From: JAZGDL01 sp036477795
Lineage (GTDB): Bacteria; Planctomycetota; Phycisphaerae; UBA1845
Direction of reading: 5' to 3'
Length of the DNA stretch: 10,697 bases
Assembly: GCA_036477795.1 (NCBI GenBank)
Contig: JAZGDL010000532.1
Location: 1-10,697, forward strand
Below are positions 1-7,001 of this stretch, piece by piece. How positions within the stretch are numbered: the first letter of the stretch is position 1; every line of letters begins with the position of its first letter. A program made the position numbers and the translations under genes. The notes below the pieces were generated by a model. The model saw only the letters and a list, made by a program, of their open reading frames with translations. It was not told where the DNA came from and did not search any database.

Positions 1-120
1 CCGGGGGAACCCGGCAAACGACCCCCCGGGGCCCCCGTACACACTCGGCCCTAAAAAAACCCCCGGGCCTTTTAATACCCTTCCCGCGCCCCCCCCCCCC
101 CCCCCGCTACCATTTCTCCT
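1..120. other. Low-complexity, probably low-quality sequence end
   Basis: The first ~120 bases are dominated by homopolymer runs: several runs of C and G, a run of seven A, and 17 consecutive C at 89-105. This is unlike anything else in the window. It looks like compressed or miscalled sequence at a contig or read end rather than biological low complexity. Base calls and reading frame here should not be trusted. Confidence 0.6.
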
Positions 121-251
121 ATAGGGGTTGGGAGAAACCGTCACGGGGGCCGCGGGAAGCGTTCCTGGAGGTGGAAGTCATCTCCAAACGTCCCAAACCC
201 GCCTACCTCGGCCTGGAGAGCAAACAGCATGTTCGCTGCAACGGCCGGTAA
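3..251 (+). CDS. Possible 3' end of a truncated upstream gene (unknown)
   Basis: One frame stays open from the window start to a TAA at 249-251. The part worth taking seriously is about 159-251, reading AFLEVEVISKRPKPAYLGLE followed by SKQHVRCNGR. Most codons there end in C or G, as in the real genes downstream, which suggests the end of a genuine gene entering from the left. The part before ~120 passes through the homopolymer-rich stretch, so the open frame there is weak evidence (it reads as poly-proline). I do not recognise a family. It could also be chance. Confidence 0.35.
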   Translation, partial: GGTRQTTPRGPRTHSALKKPPGLLIPFPRPPPPPRYHFSYRGWEKPSRGPREAFLEVEVISKRPKPAYLGLESKQHVRCNGR

Positions 252-397
252 AGTTCACCGGGAATCAGTCAGCGAACTACTCCGTTTCGTCCAGCTAATC
301 CTCGCGCGGCGTAGGGGCGTACGGGCCGTCGCTCAGGTCACCGAACGATGGACGAGTCATTGGCAGATCTGTGGATATAGCGCAAAGGAAAGCTCTC
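252..397. other. Non-coding leader before the LolA-like gene
   Basis: No convincing gene, hairpin terminator or promoter pair is visible here. A 62-codon open frame crossing it (229-417) has no family features and overlaps both neighbouring genes in other frames, so I do not call it. The stretch presumably holds the promoter of the gene starting at 398, but I cannot point to it. Confidence 0.4.
386..390 (+). promoter_or_regulatory. Ribosome binding site deciding the start at 398
   Basis: AGGAA lies seven bases before the ATG at 398. This favours ATG 398 over the in-frame GTG at 371, and the choice gives a normal signal peptide N-terminus (MSRVQNRSLRILL). Confidence 0.6.
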
Positions 398-2035
398 ATG
401 TCACGCGTTCAGAATAGGTCGTTACGTATCCTGCTGGCTTACAGTTGGGCCGGTGTTGTCCTTCCGGCTGGTGGTACCGTGGTGGCACAAACGATCCCCC
501 CGGAGGTGCAAGCGGAGTTGGATCGCTTACGGGCCGCGGCCCCCGCGGTCACAACGTTCCAGGCGCGGTATCGCATCGAGAACGTTACGACGGTCAGCGG
601 TCAGCGCAACTCCTTCGTACAGGAAGGGCGCGTCTACGTTAATCCAACGTCGGTGTGCATCCTCAAAGACATTCTGCCGGATATCGCCGAGGCGCAGATC
701 CTATACTCCCGTTCGGACGGTACATGCTTGCGCTATTTTCCATTCAGCGCCTACGGGCAGCAAGTCGTCAGGGGCAGTCTGGACAAGAGGAAAATGGACT
801 TCGCCAAATTCTGGCGGCCTCTGCTGGCTCACTTGTCTCCCAGGAAAGAGCTGGAGCGCATGCCATCAGTAGCCCTAGCCGGTACCGTCGAGAGGGACGG
901 AACCGTATTTACGACGCTTCACGTACACCCTGACCAATCGGGCGAGGCGGAGAAACGCCGGCATGCTCGTCAGTTGGAGCGATGGGGACCCCCGCCGGAC
1001 ATGACATACTTCGTCTCGCCGGCCACCGCCCGCATCGAGCGCGTGGAGGCGGTGCATTACAGAGAGCCCGCTCCCAATCGCTCGAACATGGTCGTGGCCA
1101 CGCGCACGTCCGCACGTTTGCATAACATAGGTACCTTCTCCGGGGTCAGCATCCCCACAACCATCACTTTTGAATCTCGATTGCCCGGCCATCAAGCCCC
1201 GCGTAGACGCTCCACGCTCACGCTGACTGACATCAAGGTCAATCAGGAACTGCCTACTGGGGCCCTTGAGCCTATCTGGCCGGACGACACCATCTTCCTG
1301 GACGTCGAGAACCAGTTCGCCGACGCTTATCTGCCCACCTCAAACGAACCGGCTTCCATGATCAACCTGGCCGACTACTACTTCGGAAGGGGCCAACGAA
1401 CCGAGGGACTCGATTGGCTGACCCGATTCCGTGACAGCATAGGCAGTCGCACCCCGACTCCGTCGGAAGCCGGCAACCTGGCACGCCTGTATGCCCTGGC
1501 CGGTCGAAAGGCTGCAGGCAAGAAGATTCATCTTGACGTCATAGCTTCGCTGGAGCAGCGCGTCGCCGCCGATCATGATCCGGCCGACGAACTACTCCTT
1601 ACCCGGTACTACACCGAGTACGGCTATTTCCTGGCCCGTGCCCGCGGCCGAGGTTACGACGCCCACGCGGTAGCCTATCTTGAGTCTCGGCTGGAGAAGC
1701 TCCAATCCCCGCAGGCCTGTGCTCGCGTGTGCGGCCGCATCGCCGAGCATCACACGAAAGCCGATCAGTACGACGCGGCCCGTAACGCACTGAACAACGC
1801 AGCCCCCCTCATCGGCGACGACACTGCGGCCCAACGGTGGATCGAATGCTGCAGAAAACGGGTCGACGTCGCCCAACAGCGCGACGAGCATTGGGCTCGC
1901 ATTCGGGCCAAGATGGCCCGTATCGGAGAACTCAAACGGCTGGTGAGCCAGAAGCGTAGCCAGGGGGCCTCAAGCGAGGACACCGAGCTAGCGACTCTTG
2001 AAGCGGAACTGAACCGCCTCCAGACCCAACCATAG
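398..2035 (+). CDS. Secreted LolA-like/helical-repeat protein with C-terminal coiled coil
   Basis: A 545-aa exported protein of unknown specific function. Residues 1-30 are a signal peptide: basic MSRVQNRSLR, a hydrophobic core, and a likely cleavage after TVVA. There is no lipobox cysteine. Residues ~35-300 look like the beta-rich fold of LolA/LppX-type outer-membrane lipoprotein-sorting proteins: an opening 'VTTFQARYRIENV', a middle strand with 'LYSRSDGTCLRYFP', then 'PATARIERVEAVHYR', 'GVSIPTTITFES' and a closing 'LTLTDIKVNQELP' before a proline/acidic stretch. Residues ~315-490 are alpha-helical with TPR-like pairs (NLADYYFGRGQRTEGLDWL; NLARLYALAGRKAAGKK). Residues ~500-545 (RAKMARIGELKRLVSQKR, then ELATLEAELNRLQ) form a charged coiled coil. 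A gap of 69 nt separates it from the RHS gene on the same strand, so co-transcription is possible. The LolA resemblance is by pattern only. A periplasmic binding or scaffold role is inference. Confidence 0.75.
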   Translation: MSRVQNRSLRILLAYSWAGVVLPAGGTVVAQTIPPEVQAELDRLRAAAPAVTTFQARYRIENVTTVSGQRNSFVQEGRVYVNPTSVCILKDILPDIAEAQILYSRSDGTCLRYFPFSAYGQQVVRGSLDKRKMDFAKFWRPLLAHLSPRKELERMPSVALAGTVERDGTVFTTLHVHPDQSGEAEKRRHARQLERWGPPPDMTYFVSPATARIERVEAVHYREPAPNRSNMVVATRTSARLHNIGTFSGVSIPTTITFESRLPGHQAPRRRSTLTLTDIKVNQELPTGALEPIWPDDTIFLDVENQFADAYLPTSNEPASMINLADYYFGRGQRTEGLDWLTRFRDSIGSRTPTPSEAGNLARLYALAGRKAAGKKIHLDVIASLEQRVAADHDPADELLLTRYYTEYGYFLARARGRGYDAHAVAYLESRLEKLQSPQACARVCGRIAEHHTKADQYDAARNALNNAAPLIGDDTAAQRWIECCRKRVDVAQQRDEHWARIRAKMARIGELKRLVSQKRSQGASSEDTELATLEAELNRLQTQP

Positions 2036-2093
2036 GAACGATCCGAAGTCCTGGAACCACTCAAATGAACCAAGCTTGGATTCGGGGTATAAT

Positions 2094-2098
2094 GGGAG
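2094..2098 (+). promoter_or_regulatory. Ribosome binding site of the RHS gene
   Basis: GGGAG six bases before the ATG at 2105. It supports that start, which also provides the signal peptide. Confidence 0.55.
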
Positions 2099-2104
2099 CC
2101 TGAC

Positions 2105-4624
2105 ATGAGTTTTCTCAAGAAAAACAACCTGACCCTGGTGGCGATGCTCTTTGGTGTTGCGACTTGGCCAATGGCCTCGTTGGGGGGGCCGCAGTGGCCG
2201 CCGGCGGGCGTGGAAACACCCCTGGTAAGCGGGGCCCCCGAGTCGTGGGAAGGCGGGGTTCAAATCTCCACCTACTCCACGGTGAATCTCGTCAACGGAA
2301 ACGTCTATACTGAAATCCCCGTCATCAGTTGGTCCGGTCGGGGGCCGGACATCGACTTTCGACTGTATCACAACAGCACCGGCGGGGTCTGGCGGTTTTC
2401 CTATTCACGCAGACTGATAAGCTCTATTTTCGACATAAAGTCGTACATCCGAGATGACGGTCGCAAAATCACGTTCACGCTGGATGGAAACGGGATTTGG
2501 CAGCCGCAAGCCGGTTACTATCTGAAGCTTGAGAAGCCCAACCCGGCTGTGGACGAATGGGTTATTACTACGAAGGACCAGTGGCAGATGGTCTTCGACG
2601 AAACCACCGGCGACCTGTTGAAGATCAGGGACTCCGCCGGCAACGAGTTGACCGTTTCCGGCCCATCGACGGACAGGACCATCACCGACGCCGCCGGGCG
2701 CACGTTGACGATCGTGCAGGACCTTGCCAGCCCGCTAATTTGGGTCATCACCGATCCGCAGATCGGGCGTTCCTGGCAGCTCAGGTTCGCTGACGGGACC
2801 ACCGACCGCCTGGACAAGTTCACCGACGCTATGGGCAACATCATTGATGTCACCTACGCGATCGGCTCGGGCGGCAAGATTGGGACAATCACCGACAAGC
2901 ACAAGCTACTCGGATCCGCCAACACCTACAGCTACGTGTACAACAACAGCAGGCTGCAGACGGTCACCGATCCGCAACCCTTCGGCTACACCCAGACGTT
3001 TGTGTTCGACTCGATAGTAAACTCGGATCTGGACGTCGACCCCGGCGACCCTCCGCCCGACTGGAAGGCACGCACGCAGTACACTAACCGCCGCGGCACC
3101 ACCGCGATCTACCAATACTGGCAGTACCCCGGCGACGACTTCGTCCTCCGCGACTTCTCCGACAGCCAGAAATGGACCCGCTACTGGCGCGATCCCGGCT
3201 ACAACCAGACAAAACAGGTGAATCCCAGCGGGGCTGTCTGGCAATGGGCCTACGACTCACGCGGGAACATGCAGACATTTTCAGATCCCGTGGGCAACCG
3301 CCGGGAGTGGATCTACGACGCCTACAACAACATCACGTTCGGCAAAGAATGGGTGGATTATGCCGGGAATCCAGGTAACCCGATCATCTGGGAGTATCGC
3401 TACGAGGACCCGCTGGACCGCACGAATCTAACGAGAATCATTCTCCCTGCCGTGGAGGGTGAGCCCGAAGCCCAACGTCAGGTCACGCTGACGTACTACC
3501 AGAGCGGCAATAGCAAGGGCCAACTGGACACCGTTACGGACGCCAACGGTGTGGAGTCCAGGTTCACTTACGACAGCAAGGGGCAATTGAGGTGGGAGGA
3601 CGAGGGAACCACCGGACGCTGGCGGGTCAGGACGGAGTATACCTTTGATATCGCTTCGCGCCTGACGTTAATGGAGCGTGACGGGATCGACACGGGAGCG
3701 GCTCCCCCACCGCAGGAGTCCGGTTCCCCACTCGGAGCGAACTACGACAACGGCAATCGTCTGGTGTCTATGTCGTGTCAGTACCTGGACTGCGCCCCAT
3801 GCCCCTCCTCGTCACCCGCGGTGTCTGGTAGCGGCTGCCCCGACTTCCGCCGTATCCTGGGCCGAATTGAGGAGATTCTCTACGATCCGATGGACCACCC
3901 AACCGAGGCCAGGACGGTCCTTAATGACGAACTCACGCTGGAAAACTCCGATCCCTACTACCACTTGACTTGGGATGACGTCGGGCGATTGACCTACTTT
4001 GACACGCATTCTCCTGAGCCTACGTGGCATGAATCGGGGCTGAACGTGGTCCGATGGATCTCCTACGATTACAGCGCCTGGCAGTCTCTCGGTGAAATCA
4101 GGCGTTCGACATCTTCCGGGTTGAAAACCGTTGTCGGTCACGATAACCTGGGACGGGTCCAGGATGTCACCGTCAGCGACGTGTCGGCCCAGGCTACGGT
4201 ATTTTCCGCCAGCTACACGTACCACGACGGTCGAGATTTGGTGCAGTTCGTCCACTATGGCAACGGCATAGTTGTGGAGTATGGCTTTGACGCAGCCAAC
4301 CGACTCACCCTGATACAGCACGGTCAGGCCGGTCAAGACCCGTTCCTGAAGCTAGACTATTCCACCTATGACGGCCGCAACCTGATAACCCGGATCATCG
4401 AAACCGACGAGAACCTCCAGCAAAGCACCATTGCGTTCGAATACGACACGCGCGGGCGCCTGGTTGAGGAATCTCGCGTGGGTACGTACGGGTATAACCT
4501 CCGGTACGCCTACGACCAGGGGGACAACCGCATCTGCAAGGTGGATCTAACCGGCGGTACTTGCACGATGTATACTTACGACATCACAACCAGGAGAATC
4601 CTGAGTCCATGGCCAACCGTCTGA
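2105..4624 (+). CDS. RHS/YD-repeat protein, N-terminal part (frameshifted gene)
   Basis: The first 839 aa of a large secreted RHS repeat protein. It opens with a signal peptide (MSFLKKNN, hydrophobic LTLVAMLFGVA, probable cleavage near residues 25-28). Then comes the usual RHS entry region, 'STVNLVNGNVYTEIPVIS' (58-75) and 'DIDFRLYHNST' (82-92). Many YD-type repeats follow, e.g. YDSRGNMQTFSDPVGNRREW, YDAYNNITFG, FTYDSKGQLRWEDEG and YDTRGRLVEES. RHS repeats build a closed beta-cocoon that in known members encloses or displays the C-terminal part. A Cys-rich insert around nt 3776-3840 (CQYLDCAPCPSSS...GC) may be disulfide-bonded. The homologous frame does not end at the TGA at 4622-4624: the last ~10 residues (TRRILSPWPTV) are out of register, and the protein continues in the next frame from about 4609. 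The junction is 29 nt where the paralogous cassette at 8614-8643 has 30, so one base is missing. That may be a sequencing error or a real mutation. Confidence 0.85.
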   Translation: MSFLKKNNLTLVAMLFGVATWPMASLGGPQWPPAGVETPLVSGAPESWEGGVQISTYSTVNLVNGNVYTEIPVISWSGRGPDIDFRLYHNSTGGVWRFSYSRRLISSIFDIKSYIRDDGRKITFTLDGNGIWQPQAGYYLKLEKPNPAVDEWVITTKDQWQMVFDETTGDLLKIRDSAGNELTVSGPSTDRTITDAAGRTLTIVQDLASPLIWVITDPQIGRSWQLRFADGTTDRLDKFTDAMGNIIDVTYAIGSGGKIGTITDKHKLLGSANTYSYVYNNSRLQTVTDPQPFGYTQTFVFDSIVNSDLDVDPGDPPPDWKARTQYTNRRGTTAIYQYWQYPGDDFVLRDFSDSQKWTRYWRDPGYNQTKQVNPSGAVWQWAYDSRGNMQTFSDPVGNRREWIYDAYNNITFGKEWVDYAGNPGNPIIWEYRYEDPLDRTNLTRIILPAVEGEPEAQRQVTLTYYQSGNSKGQLDTVTDANGVESRFTYDSKGQLRWEDEGTTGRWRVRTEYTFDIASRLTLMERDGIDTGAAPPPQESGSPLGANYDNGNRLVSMSCQYLDCAPCPSSSPAVSGSGCPDFRRILGRIEEILYDPMDHPTEARTVLNDELTLENSDPYYHLTWDDVGRLTYFDTHSPEPTWHESGLNVVRWISYDYSAWQSLGEIRRSTSSGLKTVVGHDNLGRVQDVTVSDVSAQATVFSASYTYHDGRDLVQFVHYGNGIVVEYGFDAANRLTLIQHGQAGQDPFLKLDYSTYDGRNLITRIIETDENLQQSTIAFEYDTRGRLVEESRVGTYGYNLRYAYDQGDNRICKVDLTGGTCTMYTYDITTRRILSPWPTV

Positions 4625-5502
4625 TGTCCTACGAGACGCGCCAGTTGGCGACCGGAGAGACCGGCTGCCCCTGCACCGGGGAGCTGATCGAGACGGTGCA
4701 GTACCAGTATGCGCAGTGGGGTCCGGCGGCCGGGAACGTGATCAAAGTCTGTCGTCACACGCCTTGGCTCGAACTGGGATTTGGTTTCAGGACCCATTCC
4801 ACCTGTTTCGCCTATGATGAAGGGGGCGAGGTCTGGATCGCCACCACCGGGTGGGGGTACACTTTCTCGTCCGAGCCCGACTGCTCACAGACCCCTAGCA
4901 TCGTGAAGATTCGCGAGTTCCGCGGCTCGGGGCGGCAGCGCTACATGATGCGCGAACGCGAGAGCGACCTGCTTTCGCCGAACTACCTTTTGCCGCTGTA
5001 CGAAACGGCCACATGGACCGACTACGACGGCGATTGGCCGATCAGCGACTACACCGTGGACGGTGCAGGCAACGTGACGCAGGGGACGAGTTATGGGCTC
5101 GGGCTAGCGGAGTACGACCCTGGGTCGGGTACGGCCCACTACTTCCACGGCGACCAGATCTCTTCGATGCGAGCCATGACTGACGCCACGCCCGCGCAGG
5201 CCATGCGCGTGGTGTACACCGCGTTTGGCGAGCCGGTCTACGAGGACGGCACAGTCGGGACGCGTTACCGTTACGCAGGTGGGTGGGGCTACGAAGACTT
5301 CGCCGACCTTGATTGGGGCATGGATGATGGAGTCAATCCCCCCGAACCGCTGGACTTTCCCTACCTCCACGTCGGCGCCCGCTTCTACGACCCCACCACC
5401 GGCCGCTTCCTACAACGCGACCCGATCGGCATCCAGGGCGGATTGAATGTCTATGCGTATGTCGCAAACTCGCCTACGCGGTGGGTGGACCCGCTCGGTC
5501 TT
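4205..5502 (+). repeat. RHS 3' core, copy 1 of an internal duplication
   Basis: This segment is homologous at protein level to 8220-9590. Shared blocks include YxYxDxRDLV, DENxxxxTxxFxYDxRxRL, ANRLMSYETRQ, KIREFRGxGRxRxMMRER, DLGLAE, VYTAxGExVxxDGxxGTRY and GARxYDPxxGRFLQRD. The copies have diverged considerably and carry unrelated tips. Confidence 0.8.
4588..4608 (+). other. One-base frameshift in the RHS gene
   Basis: Between the shared 'tatacttacgac' and 'gccaaccg' this copy has 29 bases and the paralogous cassette at 8223-9839 has 30. Reading passes from the frame of 2105 to the frame of 4609, which is what loss of one base gives. I see no X_XXY_YYZ slippery heptamer here, so programmed -1 frameshifting is unlikely. 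Confidence 0.75.
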
Positions 5503-5781
5503 TCGACTGCGGACGATGTGGCCTTTTGTCAAGATGACTGCGACACTACGATACCACGGGGTTGTAGAGGTTACAAAGTAAAGCTTCAGAACTGCTTGCT
5601 TAAGTGTGACGGGAAGCTGATTCGGCCGCCCCCACCGCCCCCGCCACCCCCGCCACCCCCCCCCGGTCCTGATGATGGCGGTTGGAACGGCAAGGCTGTG
5701 TCGGTGTTGCTCATGATGCTCGCGCTCGCTGCTTTGCTCCGAGAGTCACCGGCGAAGGGCCGTGCCGGAGAGGTGGAGTGA
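4609..5781 (+). CDS. RHS protein, C-terminal part with core end, Cys tip, poly-Pro and membrane tail
   Basis: Continuation of the RHS gene after the frameshift. The shared frame resumes at ANRLMSYETRQ. The RHS core finishes with 'GARFYDPTTGRFLQRDPIG' (5374 on), 'NVYAYVANSPTRWVDPLGL' and ends at 5502. The variable tip (5503-5778, 92 aa) has two CX3C motifs (CQDDC, CLLKC) with one Cys between them, then 13 consecutive prolines (5626-5664), then GPDDGGWNGK, a hydrophobic segment AVSVLLMMLALAALL (5695-5739) and RESPAKGRAGEVE. That order of spacer, short motif, transmembrane helix and basic end resembles C-terminal sorting signals such as PEP-CTERM, but the motif is not one I recognise. An in-frame ATG at 4609 has AGGAG at 4592-4596, so separate translation is conceivable, though the product would lack a signal peptide. 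Most likely it is one ~1225-aa protein with the 2105 part. The stop at 5779-5781 overlaps the next gene's start. Confidence 0.8.
   Translation: MANRLMSYETRQLATGETGCPCTGELIETVQYQYAQWGPAAGNVIKVCRHTPWLELGFGFRTHSTCFAYDEGGEVWIATTGWGYTFSSEPDCSQTPSIVKIREFRGSGRQRYMMRERESDLLSPNYLLPLYETATWTDYDGDWPISDYTVDGAGNVTQGTSYGLGLAEYDPGSGTAHYFHGDQISSMRAMTDATPAQAMRVVYTAFGEPVYEDGTVGTRYRYAGGWGYEDFADLDWGMDDGVNPPEPLDFPYLHVGARFYDPTTGRFLQRDPIGIQGGLNVYAYVANSPTRWVDPLGLSTADDVAFCQDDCDTTIPRGCRGYKVKLQNCLLKCDGKLIRPPPPPPPPPPPPPGPDDGGWNGKAVSVLLMMLALAALLRESPAKGRAGEVE
5767..5781 (+). promoter_or_regulatory. Coupled stop/start (GTGA) with ribosome binding site
   Basis: GGAGAGG at 5767-5773 lies four bases before GTG 5778-5780, which overlaps the RHS stop TGA at 5779-5781. 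A strong site plus a GTGA overlap indicates translational coupling of the RHS protein and the exosortase-like protein. Confidence 0.65.
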
Positions 5782-7001
5782 AGACTGCCAACCGGCACCA
5801 TGTTAGATCGCGATTGCTGCTCAGGATCGCCGGGGCCCTTGAGGTTTCCTGGTTCTTCTGGGGATCGGCTGTTGGTCTGGGATGCGCCGTCTTCTTTTCG
5901 GCCGCACGGCTCTTTCCTTTTTGGATGTCGGTCAAGCCCCGACCTTCGACCGTCGGAGGGCCTCTGCTCAATACACCTCTAGAACCACTTGCAACTTTGT
6001 TGCCAATTCTCCTCCTCGATGTTCCCGATATGCTACTACTGTTTGGATCAGGAGTTTTTGCCGGTCTTTGTGTTCGTCGCAGATGGTTGTCATGGCTCTC
6101 CACATGCGTGGGAGCGTATGCCGTTCTCCACATAGCTTTCGACGGACCCTTGTGGCAACTCGCGCTTTTCGCCGCAATCCAAGGGGACCCGCTTAACTTG
6201 AGGTACATTGCCCTCTGCCTCGTGGTTTTGTCCACGGCCTACGCAGGTGCAGTCGCCACGATTCTCGTCAGGCCATCGGACCACAAACCCGGCTATTGTC
6301 CGAAGTGCGGATACTCCCTCTACGGCCTGCCTTCGGCAGTATGCCCGGAGTGCGGTAGACCTTTTTCGACCTCTGAGGCGGAGAATGATGCGGGCGAAAA
6401 ATGTGAGGAATCCAAGAGTTCGTTGAGCGAGCGTAGCGATGAGTCTTCGCGGCGTGCCCGGACCGGAAAACCTGCTCTGCTGATCCGCGTCTCGGTACTG
6501 GTACCGCTGGTGGTGGTGTTCTACACACTGGACTGGATGCCGTTGCGAGTTGCGCAGCGTGATGTGATCGGGTGGTCGTTTCGAGTGGCCGGGCATAATC
6601 CCGTGGGGTTCGTCTACGAGGGATCGCCTGCGATCCGCGTGGAAGGCAGGGTTCACTACTACACGGCGGAGTGTACCTACCTCGATTTGCTGATGATCGT
6701 GATGCCGTTCGTCTGGGCGTTCGGCGCGAGCCGTCGGAGCAACATCCAGCGGATCGGCATCGTCGCGTTGGTCATCCTGGTGGGGAACTTCATTCGCTGC
6801 TGCCTGGCGGTCTACCTGGGTGTGGCTGGCGTGGACAGATTCTACGCGCACGATCTTCCGGATTACATCATCTGGTGGCCCACGGTGGCGGTTGCTGTGC
6901 TGCTTGCGCTGCGGCGCGACTTCGGTAGACCCTTTGCGTCGCAGCGCGAACAAGCTCTGGCCGGATCGACCAGTTCGAGAACGAGCGATGTCTGTGCTTA
7001 G
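5778..7001 (+). CDS. Exosortase/archaeosortase-like membrane protein with central zinc ribbon
   Basis: A predicted 407-aa inner-membrane protein. The start is GTG 5778 because of GGAGAGG just upstream and its overlap with the RHS stop; the frame is open further up, but that would lie inside the RHS tip. Residues ~1-170 hold four hydrophobic helices. Residues 174-192 form a zinc ribbon (C174-PK-C177...C189-PE-C192). After a charged linker come a fifth helix (LLIRVSVLVPLVVVFYTL), a soluble stretch and three more helices. The C-terminal part fits the exosortase/archaeosortase pattern: 'TAEC' with C299 at the start of TM6, 'GNFIRC' with R340 at the end of TM7, and 'YAHDLPDY' with H358 before TM8. 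Positive-inside topology (basic N-terminus, RR after TM6 and TM8) puts the ribbon in the cytoplasm and C299, R340 and H358 on the outer face, as in that family of C-terminal-signal transpeptidases. The zinc ribbon in the middle is unusual. The substrate may be the RHS tail encoded directly upstream. The family call is from motif and topology only. Confidence 0.65.
   Translation: MKTANRHHVRSRLLLRIAGALEVSWFFWGSAVGLGCAVFFSAARLFPFWMSVKPRPSTVGGPLLNTPLEPLATLLPILLLDVPDMLLLFGSGVFAGLCVRRRWLSWLSTCVGAYAVLHIAFDGPLWQLALFAAIQGDPLNLRYIALCLVVLSTAYAGAVATILVRPSDHKPGYCPKCGYSLYGLPSAVCPECGRPFSTSEAENDAGEKCEESKSSLSERSDESSRRARTGKPALLIRVSVLVPLVVVFYTLDWMPLRVAQRDVIGWSFRVAGHNPVGFVYEGSPAIRVEGRVHYYTAECTYLDLLMIVMPFVWAFGASRRSNIQRIGIVALVILVGNFIRCCLAVYLGVAGVDRFYAHDLPDYIIWWPTVAVAVLLALRRDFGRPFASQREQALAGSTSSRTSDVCA

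Noticed and set aside
229..417. 62-codon + strand frame
   Set aside because: It has no recognisable features or ribosome site. It overlaps the possible gene end at 251 and the signal peptide region of the next gene.
2088..2093. Perfect TATAAT -10-like hexamer before the RHS gene
   Set aside because: It lies only 12 bases before the ATG at 2105 and abuts the ribosome site, and no -35-like hexamer sits 16-18 bases upstream. A transcript from it would lack the ribosome site.
4588..4608. Programmed -1 ribosomal frameshift in the RHS gene
   Set aside because: I see no slippery heptamer or obvious downstream stem. A missing base relative to the paralogous copy explains the shift more simply.
5586..5801. 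Minus-strand poly-glycine frame over the proline tract
   Set aside because: It is the antisense of the C-rich proline codons. The + strand frame is the one continuous with the RHS core.
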